This document shows, one piece after another, positions 48,391 through 59,727 of a stretch of DNA of 64,000 nt. Source of the DNA: Aspidapion aeneum (Eukaryota > Arthropoda > Insecta > Coleoptera > Brentidae). The stretch is from assembly GCA_963576565.1 (NCBI GenBank), contig OY755038.1, positions 140,006,989 to 140,070,988 of the forward strand. The letters are read 5' to 3'. How positions within the stretch are numbered: position 1 is the first letter of the stretch; the number at the start of each line of letters is the position of its first letter. The notes beneath the pieces are model-generated. The model was not told where the DNA came from. It made no database searches and worked only from the letters and a program-made list of their open reading frames with translations. Both the position numbers and the translations under genes were made by a program.

Positions 48391-50762
48391 AATGTTTCAG
48401 AGTATGCAGATTTTATTGATGATAACTCTAAGCCAAATAACAAAACAAGCACCCTTATCAATATTTTTAGTGCATTTGAGCTTACTCAATTTAACACAAT
48501 AAGAAATCAGAATAATCGGTTACTTGATCTTGTCCTATTTAATGGTTCTCACTGTGAGGTTCACAAAGCTATCGACCATATAAGCAATGAAGTTCCTCAT
48601 CACCCACCTTTGCTTATCAGCATATGTTTTAAAAGAAATGCTTCTCCTACAAATAGCAATGATAAAGACAGCCAGTCACTGACTTACAAGTTCAAAAAAG
48701 CAAATTTTAATGGTCTATATAATGACTTAGCACATATTGACTGGTCTCCTCTTTATAGCCTCTCAGATATCAATATAGCATGTACCATGTTTTATGATTC
48801 TCTCTACTCTGCCATCAATAAGTGGGTTCCTATGTATTCTCCGAAACCAAAAATCAAATATCCACCCTGGTACACTTATGAAATTAAAAAGGACATCTGT
48901 GATAAAAATAAGCTTCATATACAATATAAAAGGACCAAAGACCCTGTAACATACCAACAATTCTCTACTCTTCAGGCTAAAATAAAAAAAGATGTGACTG
49001 CTCAACATCAGCTATACATCAATCGTACAGAGCAACAAATCAATGAGGACCCTAGTAGATATGGTTTATAATGACTATGGTTTACAATGACACGCAGTTA
49101 TCTGACACGGCTCAGATTGTTTCTGCCTTTGCAGATTTTTTTCATAAATCATTTAATGACCAAAATTTCATGGCGAATCTACTTATTGATACGTCAAAAG
49201 TTACATATCCTGTCATTGATATTCAATCATTCTCTGAAGAAGAAGTACTTCAAACCTTGAAGTCTGCAAAGAACAAAATGACTAGTGGTCCAGATATTCT
49301 ACCCTCATTTCTTATAAAGAATTGCTCTAGCATCCTTGCCAAACCTCTCAAACATCTGTATAATCTCTGTCTATCCACTCAGTCCATCCCCACTACCTGG
49401 AAACGTTCTAAAGTAAGCCCTCTCTACAAAAAATCTGATAAAACTCACATCACCAATTATAGACCCATTACAATCATAAATAACTTTTTAAAATGTCTAG
49501 AAATTCTAATGCATAATAGAATCTTTCATCTTGTAAAAAATCGAATTTCCCCTTACCAGCATGGTTTCTTAAAAGGGCGCTCTACAGCAACTAACCTCGT
49601 CATTACTACTCAAACTATTGCAGAGACTTTAGACAACTCTTCTCAATTGGACATAATATATACCGATCTGTCTAAAGCCTTTGACAAACTGGATCATCAA
49701 ATTTTATTAAATAAACTTGCATTATTTGGTTTTTCAGACAAACTTCTAAACCTTTTAAAATCATGGCTCTCTGATCGAAAACAATTTGTTTCAGTAAATG
49801 GAATTAACTCCATTGATTACAACTCGTCCTCTGGAGTTCCCCAAGGCTCCGTTCTTGGCCCCTTACTATTTGTTATTTTCATTAATGATGTGTGTCTTAA
49901 ACTGGAGTCAATGGTTTTACTCTATGCGAATGATCTCAAGTTACTTTTCCGCATAAACTCTGTTGAAGACTGTCTAAGGCTCCAAAAGGACTTGGACACT
50001 GTGATTGCTTGGTGCACCTCCAATAAACTTTCGATGAACATCGACAAATGTCAGGTACTATCCTTCTCTTTAAAAACATATCCAATTTTATTTAACTACT
50101 CACTAAATCAAAAAATCTTATCTAGAACAGACTCTTTTCATGACCTAGGAGTAACTTTTGATAGCAAATTATCATTTACAAAGCATTATGACACCATTAT
50201 CTCTGAAACATCCAAGACTGTTGGATTTATTACTAGACTAAGTCGTGAGTTTCAAAACATTACAACTCTTAAAACTTTATTCTTTTCATTTGTTAGGTCA
50301 AAATTGGAATATGCCTCTTTGGTTTGGTCACCGGAGTACAACACACATATTGAAGATCTTGAAAGAATCCAGAGAAGATTTTTAAAATTATTATATTTTA
50401 AAACCCATAGTACTTATCCTCCTCAGGGTTACCCTGAAGAAAGGCTACTGGAGATGTTCAACATGCAGTCCCTGTCAGATAAGAGGTGCTATTACTCTCA
50501 AGTGTTTCTTTTTAATTTGCTTCATAACAAGATTGACTGCCCTGACTTGTTAAACAAAATTAATTTTCTTGTCCCCCGCTTATCTTCGAGGCAAAATTTA
50601 ACCTTTTTTTTGCCAAGGACGCGAACAAATAAACTGCACTTCTCTCCTCTCCATGTTATATGTAGAACTTATAATAGCTGCAACAAAGATTTTGACATCT
50701 TTGATACCTCTATTTCTGCAATTCGAAGATTCTTTAGTACTACATCCACTAATGGTACATAA
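48391..50762 (+). pseudogene. 5'-truncated Jockey-like LINE ORF2
   Basis: 48391-49070 reads the end of an AP-endonuclease domain (NRLLDLVLFN...HHPPLLI, the last H being the usual catalytic one) and the linker. A frame break near 49070 is followed by RT in 49071-50762: NYRPITIINNFLKCLEILMH, HGFLKGRSTATNL, YTDLSKAFDKLDH, SGVPQGSVLGPLLF and LLYANDLKLLF. The catalytic YADD box reads YAND, so a metal-binding Asp is lost. The C-terminal region (WSPEYNTHIEDLERIQRRFLK) is typical of Jockey-clade LINEs. The 5' part including the rest of the endonuclease is missing. T-rich sequence to about 50945 may be its 3' UTR and tail. Confidence 0.88.
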
Positions 50763-50960
50763 TATCCTTCTAATTAAGTATGTTCCCTCACTCCCAATAA
50801 ATTATACTGTCCTATTTTAATTTTTTGTGTTTGTTGTGTGTCTGTCTGTCTGCCTGTGAATTTGATTTGTTTGTGATTTTTGTAGTTTTTTTTTAGCTTT
50901 TGTTAATTAATTATTTATTATTTTTTTTTTTTTTAGTTTTTAGTTTTAGAAGTTTAAGTT
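50763..50960 (+). other. 3' UTR-like T-rich tail after the Jockey-like LINE
   Basis: AATAAA-containing, T-rich sequence with TCTGTCTGTCTG and T runs up to 50940. Probably the LINE 3' UTR. Its end is set only by the GC-rich RTE leader that follows. Confidence 0.45.
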
Positions 50961-51373
50961 TTTTCCTGTACCTGGGGTACGGGGTAGACCTCGTCAGATG
51001 TCTATCAGGGGAAATGAATCGACCCCTGCCCTCCGTAGATTCCAGGTACTCTCTGACCCGGAGAGTTAGCACCTGTTTAGGGTCCCATTCCCAGGGTTAC
51101 GGGAGAAGACCACATCGGTATGAAAGGCGGAGAGGATGGACCTCGGTACGGTGATCATAGCGCAGGTGGCAACCCTTTCTTTTAGGGATAGTATAAAAGA
51201 AGAAGATGCTGCCTTGTAGTACCGGCGTTGGAATCGTCAAAGGCTAGGGGAAGAAAACCTCGATCAAAAATCACCTGGTCCTCCAGGTTGGGGGTTGGGG
51301 CATTAGACTAACTCTCTGACACCCGGAAAAAACGTACACTGTTAAAAAACCCAATCAAACGCCTCGGAAAGAA

Positions 51374-54311
51374 ATGAAAAACCTAAGACGAACCAAGCAA
51401 AGAAACAGGAATATGATTTTTGGTACATGGAACGTACAAGGAATGAGTCGAAAAGTGAATGATATAGTCCATGAGTGCAGCAGAATGAAGGTTGACCTTG
51501 CTGTACTAACAGAAACGAAGAAGAAAGGAAAAGGATCTGAAAACCTAGGACAGTATGACCATTTCTATAGCGGAGTGGCAAAAGAAAAACATGCGCAACA
51601 AGGAGTATCTATTTTGGTCAACAAAAGATTTAGAAAATATATCACCAACTGGGAAGCAGTAAATGAACGGCTAATAAGAATGAATATAACAATAAAAGGA
51701 ATGAGACTTACGATTTTTGGAATCTATGCGTATAATGACGATGCAAATGTAGCCGTGAAAGACAATTTTTTTGAAGAAATCCACAATGAAATATCAGCAG
51801 TAAGTACATCTAGAGAAATTGTAATATTGGGAGATTTAAATAGTAGAACAGGTAACAGAGTAAATGATCTGACAGTTGGCCAATATGGAGAAGATGTTGT
51901 TAATGACAATGGAAACCGGCTTATCACAGTATGTGACCAATTAGACCTAAAAATCCAAAACGGTTTTTTCCAACATAAGAAAATACACAAATATACCTGG
52001 ACCAAACCCTCACAAAACCTGAAATCCGTCATTGATTATCTTATCACTAAACAAAAGACAAAACTAAAAATTCAAGATGTCAGAACAAAGCGTGGATCAA
52101 CATGCGGAAGTGATCACTATTTTCTGGAGACCAAAATTCTCTCTCCTTATCAAGGCCGAAGCCTCCATCAACAAAATCTTGATGATACAGTGAATGAGGA
52201 AATTGATCACTGTCAATATAATCTACTAGCCTAGAACATGACAGCGTAAAAAACTTATACAAAAAGAGACTGAACGAAAAACTTAATTCAAGTTCAGGTG
52301 AAACCCCAGATGAGGAATACGAATGTATCACATTAAGCATCCATCAAGCTGCAAAAGAAGCACTAGGATTAGTGGAAGAAACTCCTAAAAGAACAAAACC
52401 ATACTGGTGGGATGCTGAGATTGAAAGTGAAATAGAGGAAAAAAGGAAATTATATCACACGTACTTATCCCAAAAGACAGATAGAAGCAGAGAAGAATAC
52501 AAAATCGCGCAATCAAAGGTGAGAAGAATGATCAGTGATAAGAAGAATCAATCATGGATGCAAAAGTGCCAGAAAATAGATTCTTACTTAGGAGGTAGGA
52601 GAAGTACCGAAAGCTGGAAAACTATTAGATCGATCAAAAAAGAAACATGCAGAGATATTATTTCACCAATACCAGACAAAGAATGGGATGAGCATTTTAA
52701 AAAACTTTTAACTGAAGATAGAGCAGAATTCAAGGAAGACGAAAGAGACAATATCATTAGAACGATGGGATCTCCAGTACCCCTCACAATATCTGAGGTC
52801 AAAAACGTGTGCAAAACCTTAAAAAGCGGTAAATCTGCCGGACCCGGAAATATCCCAGCTACTACAAAACAATTCTTCAGTGCCATATTTAATAAGTTAT
52901 TAAATATGGCACTGAAGAATTGTTTTGTAGATTACGGAATCTTTTCCAAAGATATTTAAATGGAGCTGTAGTACCAACTGAGTGGAAAACGTCATATATA
53001 TCCACAATACACAAAAAAGGAAGGAAAGATATATGTGACAATTATAGAGGTATATCTGTAACTAGTACGCTAAGCAGAATATATGGCAAAATAATAAGAA
53101 ATAAAGTGGAGAGCGAATATAAAGATATGGAGGCAGAAGAACAAGCTGGTTTCAGGGCGGGTAGATCGACTTCAGATCATCTCTTTTGTATAACCCAAGT
53201 TATTGAAAAGAAAATGGCATACGGACAAGAGCTCCATCTGCTTTACGTAGATTTGCAGAAGGCATATGATAGTATACCACTAAATCTACTTTGGAAAGCG
53301 TTGGAAAAGACAAACATAAGCGTACAACTAATTAAGGCCATCAAAGAGTTATACCGCAATAGTAAGGGAAAAGTTAAAATAAAAGCAAAACTAACCAAAG
53401 GCTTTCAAGTAAATAAAGGTCTTAAACAAGGTTGCTGTATCTCGCCTACGCTCTTCAAGATATATTTGGAACAGGTCCTTAAAGTCTGGAAGAGAAAATG
53501 CCAAAACATGGGAATTCCGTTGAATGAAACCACCGTGTATACTTTATGTTTCGCCGATGATCAGATAGTGGTGGCTCAGGATTATGACGACCTCGAATAT
53601 ATGACACGAAAACTAATAGAAGAGTACAATAAGTGGGGACTAGAGGTTAATATCAATAAGACAGAGTATATGTGTATTGGTGGAACGAAACAGGATCTAA
53701 TCTTAAATACTGGGCAGCGAATTCAGTCCTGTGATGAGTATAAATACTTAGGTCTAAAAATTACAGCTGACGGAACACTAGACAAAGCTATAAAAGATAG
53801 AAACGTACAAGGAAGAAAAGCAATAACTTTATTAAATGGAATAATTTGGGACCAAAGTATATCAAAACATAACAAAAAGCTTATATATAACACCATTGTA
53901 AAAAGTATTATTACATACGGCTCAGAAGTATGGCCAATCAAAGATAGAACAGAAAAAATGCTTTCCGCTACGGAGATGGACTATTGGAGAAGAGCAGCAG
54001 GGAAATCAAAAAGAGAAAGAGTTACCAATCAAAGAATAAGAGAAATTATGACAGTGGGTGAACGTACTCTAGTGGATGATATAAGAACAAAACAACTGGT
54101 GTGGTACGGACATGTACAAAGAATGGATGATGGAAGACTACCTAAACAAATATTACAATGGAAACCAACTGGCCGAAGAAAACGAGGAAGACCAAGGAGA
54201 AGCTGGAGAGAAGGAATAGATAGTGAAATAAGAATAAGAGGCCTAGATGATGAATTATGGGCAAACAGAAACGAGTGGAGATTGGGTATCGGAAGACGTA
54301 GAACGTTGTGA
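51374..54311 (+). pseudogene. RTE ORF2 (AP endonuclease-reverse transcriptase), two lesions
   Basis: 51374-52234 encodes the endonuclease: GTWNVQG (N), LTETK (E), VILGDLNSRTG (D) and GSDHYFL (DH), all catalytic positions present. The frame shifts near 52229. 52231-52959 is the linker (KPYWWDAEIE, SGKSAGPGNIPA). The palindrome then breaks it. 52920-54311 holds RT: NYRGISVTSTLSRIYGKI, EQAGFRAGRSTSDHLF, LYVDLQKAYDS, LKQGCCISPTLF, CFADD intact at about 53550, and a C-terminal WYGHVQRMDD region. RTE proteins of this type are often mis-named 'craniofacial development protein 2-like' in insect annotations. Apart from the two lesions it looks well kept. Confidence 0.9.
52862..52930. repeat. Perfect 34-bp palindrome inside the RTE ORF
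   Basis: CTACAAAACAATTCTTCAGT...TTTAATAA (52862-52895), one G, then the exact reverse complement (52897-52930). It replaces the RT stretch that normally follows GPGNIPAE. An inverted duplication of this kind could arise by template switching at the growing cDNA end. Confidence 0.95.
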
Positions 54312-54325
54312 AACCGATAAATATA

Positions 54326-54561
54326 TATATGTTTTTTACATCTTTTGACAAACTCCAGTTTGAAGTGTTTAAAATGCCACGATCAAATGAAGATAAAGTT
54401 AAACCATTTTTTCTATGGGCAAAAAAGATGTTATAGAAAAAGTAAACGCCTTTTCAACAATGCGTCTACCGCCAGACCTGTGACCCGTTAAAAATAATTT
54501 CAACTTGGCATCTTAAAACACTTCAAACTAAAGTTTGGCAAAAAATGTAGAAAACATATTT
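54326..54561. mobile_element. ~235-bp MITE with ~55-bp imperfect TIRs
   Basis: The left (ATATGTTTTTTACATCTTTT...AGTTTGAAGTGTTTAAAATGCCA) and right ends (TGGCATCTTAAAACACTTCA...ATGTAGAAAACATATT) are reverse complements with several mismatches. The left end overlaps the AT tail of the RTE element, so the border between them is unclear. Confidence 0.7.
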
Positions 54562-54910
54562 GACATAAACAAGTGGCAGTTAATGCAACATGTTAGTTTT
54601 TGAAATCCCTTTTGAAGCTATGGTTAGACAAAGCTTGTGAAATTTGTTAAAAATGGTAAAAGAATAAGTTTGGCAGTCCATAGATTTTGACACGTTAGAC
54701 AAGTGGCAGTTACGCCAAAATGTTAGTTTTTCAAAGACCTTTAAACTAGATATCACTCAATAGTGCTTTTGTTTAGAACAACAAACTTGTTTATTTCGAC
54801 AAAAATAGAAAAAATTAGGTTTGGCAGTCCATAGCTTTTAACAGATTTGACGTAGACAACTGACAGTTATATCAAAATGTTAGTTTTTCAAAGCCATTTA
54901 ATACGAGGTT
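54562..54910. repeat. Three divergent ~140-bp repeats
   Basis: Each contains (A)CAA(G/C)TG(G/A)CAGTTA...AA.ATGTTAGTTTTT.AAA, at about 54570, 54703 and 54859. GTTTGGCAGTCCATAG precedes two of them. No coding. Confidence 0.65.
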
Positions 54911-55140
54911 TCGCTGATAGGGGTTTCAATTTAAAAAAATTGGTTTACCGCCCCTATGTCGCCCTCTAGTGTAGGGGCGGCACACCCGCCCTTTCATAAA
55001 ATTGACCTCTTGATGCCATCGACCATTGCCAAATATGGTTCAGTTATCTTTAATAGTTTAAAAGTTATTTGGGTGGACTTGGACTTTTGGGACATCTTGT
55101 ATAATATTTAAAAGCACTAGTAGGTGCTTTCAAGCTATAG
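54911..55140. other. Unannotated stretch before the Penelope-like element
   Basis: Contains a GC-richer patch (CCGCCCCTATGTCGCCCTCT) and GGGACATCTTGTATAATATT. No gene recognised. Confidence 0.4.
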
Positions 55141-55203
55141 TAACTTGTTTCCTAGAAATAAAATTTCGGACTTTCATTGTCTTTATTTATTTTAAAAACA
55201 CGA

Positions 55204-55239
55204 CGTTTCGGTTAGTAAGTATCTCTAACCGTTATCAAG
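55204..55239 (-). ncRNA. Hammerhead-like hairpin at the Penelope terminus
   Basis: Minus strand: CTTGATAA, a perfect 7-bp stem CGGTTAG...CTAACCG, then AAACGTCGTG. It fits the hammerhead layout described for Penelope-like elements with changes in the first core box. Located just after the endonuclease stop, as expected for the terminal repeat. Confidence 0.5.
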
Positions 55240-55293
55240 TGTAAACTAAACAATCAAGTCTTTAGGCTACTACTTATACTACTTGGTGTGCAG

Positions 55294-56865
55294 TCAGGTG
55301 TGACGGCCCGCCCCCTTTTTAACCCTAAGACGCCTGTTTTCCTTAAGGAGTGGTTTCCATATGTTTGGTATGTCCGTGCTTGGTTGACTGAAAACTTCTT
55401 TATTCTGCATTATAAACGCAGCTTCAATAAACTTTCGTTTTCGCCAATGCGACTCCTTATGTAAAACTTTAGCTTCTGACCACTGAATCCTGTGATCATT
55501 TGACCATGCATGATCTGCTAAACCGGATTTTTCAATATCCCCTAATTGGGTACTTTTTAGATGTTCATTTACTCTAACCTGAAGAGGGCGTTTCGTTTCA
55601 CCTACATATGATTTACCACACTCACACGGGATTTGGTAGATACATTCCTTATTATTTGAGGGATTTTCTGGTTTTGTTTTAGTTACAAAACTTCTTATCG
55701 TATTTCCCGAAGAAAATACTGTTTTTATATTATAGTGTTTAGCTATTCGTCTTATATTTTCTGAAATCCCTTGAACATATGGAATGTTAATAACACCTAA
55801 CGGATTATTATTTTGAGAATTTGGTACATTTAGTTTGTTTTTAATTTTAAATATCGTTGAGTTTATTAATTTGTCGGAATAACCATTCTGTTGTAAGTCC
55901 TTTTTAATGTTTTTAATTTCTGTGGTTAATTCTTCATTATTACTACAAATATTTATGGCTCTTAAATACAAACTTCTTATAACTCCTTGTTTTGTAGCAA
56001 CAGAATTATTAGATTTAAAATTTAGGTACTATCCCGTGTGTGTAGGTTTCCCATATACAGTGGTTTGAATGTTTCTGTCTGATCGTTTGACAAGAACATC
56101 CAAAAAAGGTAAGGCCGAATCTTTTTCAATTTCCATGGTGCACTTGATTGTTGGTCGAATACCGTTTAAATGGTGTAGAAAATTCTGTAGTTCGTCTTCA
56201 TTTTCCGGCCATATAATAAATGTGTCATCCATGTATCGTAGCCATAGTTTTGGTTTGACTCTTGCTGTGTTGATCGCATGGTCTTCAAACCACTCCATGT
56301 AGATGTTTGCTACCACTGGCGAAAGAGATGAACCCATTGGGAGTCCATCATTTTGCGCGTAAAACTTATCTTTCACTTGAAAGTAAGAGTTACGGAGACA
56401 GAGCTCCAAAAGATCCATCACCCCCTCCACCGATAGCGTTGTTCTCTCGTGAAGTGTATCATCAGTTTGTAATTTATTTTTGATGATACTGAGTGACTCA
56501 TTTATTGGCACGTTGGTGTAGAGACTTTCTACATCAAAACTTACAAATCTATCGCCGGGATCTAATTCGATACCTTTTAAAACCTCGACAAAATGTTCCG
56601 AGTTTTTGACAAAAGATTCGGACTTACCCTGTAGTGGTTGAATTATGTCCAACAAAAACCTCGACAAAGTGCTGGTCGGTGAGTCCCTGGAGCTGGTGAT
56701 TGGTCGCAGTGGTATATCCTTCTTATGGATCTGAAGAGCACTGAAACGATAAATCAGACAACGCACGTGGCATAACCTATGGTCTACGATTTCTACTAAG
56801 CCAGCAGCAAAATCATTGCATTGGAGGAAGAAAACTCGTTTGAATTCATGCATTTTGCAAAACAA
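55294..56865 (-). pseudogene. Penelope-like RT and GIY-YIG endonuclease, one nonsense codon
   Basis: 56865-56029: RT with IHKKDIPLRPI, FDVESLYTNVPI, GLPMGSSLSPVVANIYME and LRYMDDTFI (YxDD intact). TAG at 56029-56031 follows KPTHTG, where Penelope proteins usually continue with R-Y. The same frame goes on through FKSNNSVATKQGVIRSLYLR into 55971-55294, which holds a Cys-rich GIY-YIG nuclease: CIYQIPCECGKSYVGETKRP, RVNEHLKS, then an Asn/His/Glu-containing tail. Penelope-like RTs are related to telomerase, and the nuclease makes the insertion nick. The N-terminal ~200 residues typical of the family are absent or replaced by unrelated sequence (first ~45 codons). Confidence 0.92.
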
Positions 56866-56870
56866 CTAGC

Positions 56871-57233
56871 ATTTTTATAAAGATGAGTAGTGACATTAAA
56901 ACTAAAATGAGAAAACCTTCTCGGCGTAAATGTTGAAACTTCAATAAAACATGTTTTGCACTTACCTAGAGTTGATATGAAATGACCTACCTACAGAAGG
57001 TTAAAATCAGGTTTGCCCATAAAAAGGTTAATTTATAAAAAATAATCTTTGGATGCCCCTGATTGTTTTCAGTGGTTATCTAGGGTACAGCGTGTCTCAT
57101 TTTCGATGCGATTAAATGGGAAACTCGGTTGTTATTACAGATATCGATTTTCTAATTGCAACTTACCGTGCTCTTGTTTTGAGCCCCTAAAAATGGTGTA
57201 ATCAGATTTTTGCTATACCCCGTGGTTTCGCAA
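56871..57233. other. Unannotated stretch between the Penelope-like element and the tandem duplication
   Basis: AT-rich. GGTACAGCGTGTCTCATTTT may be a repeat end. No gene or RNA recognised. Confidence 0.4.
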
Positions 57234-58705
57234 TTTTTTTTTAAAATATTAAATATGGCACAGATGGCTGCGCTGGTCAATATAAAAACAAATAAACTTT
57301 TTATTTTTACAAAGAGGATTGTGATCTTGATGCAAAGTGGCATTTTCATGCGATGTCTCATAGCAAAAGTGCCTGTGATAATGTCGGAGGCACCGTTAAA
57401 CGTTTAGTAAGGAAGGCCAGTTTGCAAAAAATGGAAACGGACCAAATTTTAAAAATTGAAAGTATGTTTGCTTTTTGTATAAATATCATAATTAAAATCG
57501 TTTTTAGTCAGCACTGACCGTCAAAAATACTCGGGGATTTTATCCATTTATTCCAAATTAAAATTGTTGTCTAGAAATTAAAAAATATATTAGCTGTAAA
57601 TTTAGTCAACATTGTTAAAATCAAAAATTAATTTAGATTAATTGAATATATGTATATTATACATATTTTTTTTGAATTTAGTACTCGCAATGTAGTTACT
57701 TGAGTATTACTTTTTACTTTTTTTACATTTTTGATATTGTTACGAAATTCCATACTTTTGTTTTTAGTTTTGCTGCAATTTGGTTAGAATTGTTGTTTTG
57801 TTTGTTGTAAAACAAGTAGATATTATTATTAATAGATATACCTAATGTGTTTAATCAGCGTACTTATTTATTTATCATTTGCCTTGAACCAGGACAATTT
57901 TTAACTAAGTAAATATACAGGGTGTCCTACATGCTTTTTAAGGGGTTTCCAAAATTTACATGGGAAAAAAGAGCCCATTGACGACCTCGATGTTTAATAA
58001 TCCAAGCTTAAAGTTAACATCGCATCTTAAGATGCTCCAAGAAATTTGCCAGCAAACTGGCTTAATATATAAAAATACGGTTTTGACTTTCAGGCTTCTG
58101 TTAAATATCAAACTCTGGAAATTCAAGTCAGTCTATATTTACTAAAAATATTCCCAACTCTTCAAAATTATCGAAATGGCGAAAGCATGTACATTAATTT
58201 GTATACTTACTCACATTGGAACAGGGGCATAGATGACAAGGACATGACCAAGGCATGAAAAAATGTCAATACTTAAAAAAAATATATATTAGTTTTAACA
58301 AACATTTTAGGTATTCGTTTTTTTTCTTTGATTCATTAGCCTAAGGTACGCCGATTGGCTCTTTGTGTCAGTCAAAAAATATAATTTTTTAAAATTTGTG
58401 AATTTTATAAAACTAGAGTTTCAGAAATATAATAATTAGGGCCCTTTTAATAAAAAAAATAATAAAGAAATTTTTACTTATCTCAGCGTATAATAATCCA
58501 TAGATTACAAAATTTATTTAAAGTTGCCTTAATATTAGGGAAAAAAGATATGAATTTTTAAAGTTAAAGGTAAAATTCGAAAATTCCACGAAAGGGTGAA
58601 GTAAAAAAATTGACCTTTTTTACTTAGTTCAGACCTAACCTAACTCCAGTTAAAAGATTTTGCAAACCGGAGACTCTCGCCCCACTCCGATCTTTTATGG
58701 ATGGA

Positions 58706-59009
58706 TATCTAGTGGGTTTTTGTTAACGGGGAACACTCAAGCAATATTCGCATGTTTGGTGAATTTTTTTAATTCAGTTTTTGGAAGCCCCTGGTGTATT
58801 AACGATTACCTAAATGTAACAACTATACACATCTTTCAAAGGAGAACTTAACTCTCTATAATATCGAAGAAAACGTTTTTACCAGTAAAGCATGGTTTTT
58901 AAAAAAATTGTAAAACACAAGATAATAATATTTTTTTAGTCACTAAAAAAATTACCAAACATGCGTCTGTTCCTTGAGTGTTCCCCGTTTCCAAAAACCC
59001 ACTAGATAC
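58706..59009. mobile_element. ~300-bp foldback element (second copy 61197-61500)
   Basis: TATCTAGTGGGTTTTTG..AACGGGGAACACTCAAG...GCATGTTTGGT is mirrored by ACCAAACATGCGT...CTTGAGTGTTCCCCGTTT..AAAACCCACTAGATA. Arms are about 65 bp with few mismatches. No coding capacity. Confidence 0.8.
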
Positions 59010-59272
59010 ATATCGTTATATAGATAATTTTATTTTCAACAATATAGAGTAAAGCGAGATTAACTAGAAAGCTTAGTATTTACGAAAATTCAATGCAACC
59101 AATTTTTTTAAATAGTAATTAAAAAAAGTCACCTTAATATGCGGACGCCCTTGGAGTGTCATTTATAGCTTTAAAACCACTTTGCGATACACTGTTTAAA
59201 ACATTTTACAAAGAAAAAGCTCAACGTCTTCTCCACTAAAGTCTTTATTGTTTCGGGTTTTATATAGGACAT

Positions 59273-59301
59273 GTTTCCAGTCTAAAGAGACCCATCATCA
59301 G
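59273..59301 (-). ncRNA. Hammerhead-like motif (second copy 61764-61792)
   Basis: Minus strand: a full CTGATGA box, a 5-bp stem (GGTCT/AGACT, with one G-T pair) and GAAAC. This has the best match to the CUGANGA and GAAA core of the motifs in the window. Stem III and cleavage-site pairing were not established. Confidence 0.45.
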
Positions 59302-59727
59302 CTGAAATAAGGTAAACAAAGAAGTGTAACTACATACATCCGAAGCAATTTTCAGTGCCTATTAAATAGATTAAACTGAGATAATAAAATTATATTGAAG
59401 GTGATTAAATAATCACTTTCAGGTTCACTAATGTACCCCGAAAGTGACTATTCCACCTCCATCATTTTTTATATTTTATAAACCAATTTATAACTGCATT
59501 ACTCATAAAACACCCTTAAAATGTAACATACCTTTCAAAGACCTTCAAAAGACCCTCATACCCCCAGCAAGCTAATGCGAGGGTTCAAACAGTTGCTAAT
59601 ACTAGTTGAAAATCCAGCAAAAAAGAGGTTTCCTGCACTGGAGTGGGAAGTGAAGAATTCACATATCTGGTTGGTTCACTAATCAACCATTAAGTTATTT
59701 ATTTATATAACTAAAACATCTTAACTT

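Larger units (their letters stand above)
50965..54331 (+). mobile_element. RTE-clade LINE, nearly full length
   Basis: A GC-richer leader (50965-51373, with GGTCCTCCAGGTTGGGGGTTGG) precedes an ORF2 with AP endonuclease and RT, and the element ends soon after the stop with a short AT-repeat tail (AAATATATATATG near 54330), typical of RTE. The ORF is split by a 1-base loss near 52229 and by a 69-bp palindrome at 52862-52930. Confidence 0.85.
55140..56870 (-). mobile_element. Penelope-like element, 5'-truncated
   Basis: On the minus strand the order is RT, GIY-YIG endonuclease, then a terminus with a hammerhead-like hairpin (55204-55239). RT homology fades upstream of about plus-strand 56757, so the start of the protein is lost. 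One in-frame TAG separates two long open parts. Confidence 0.9.
57234..59727. repeat. 2.49-kb tandem duplication, copy 1
   Basis: TTTAAAATATTAAATATGGC... to ...CTAAAACATCTTAACTTT is repeated directly at 59728-62219 with about 1% differences by eye. Contents: a CAGGGTGTCCTAC motif (57919), short open frames without homology (57960-58145, 58660-58851), a foldback element (58706-59009) and a Penelope-type hairpin (59273-59301). No supported gene. Confidence 0.95.

Noticed and set aside
58634..58652. CAGACCTAACCTAACTCC as a short telomere-like tract
   Set aside because: Only two CCTAA units; too short to mean anything.
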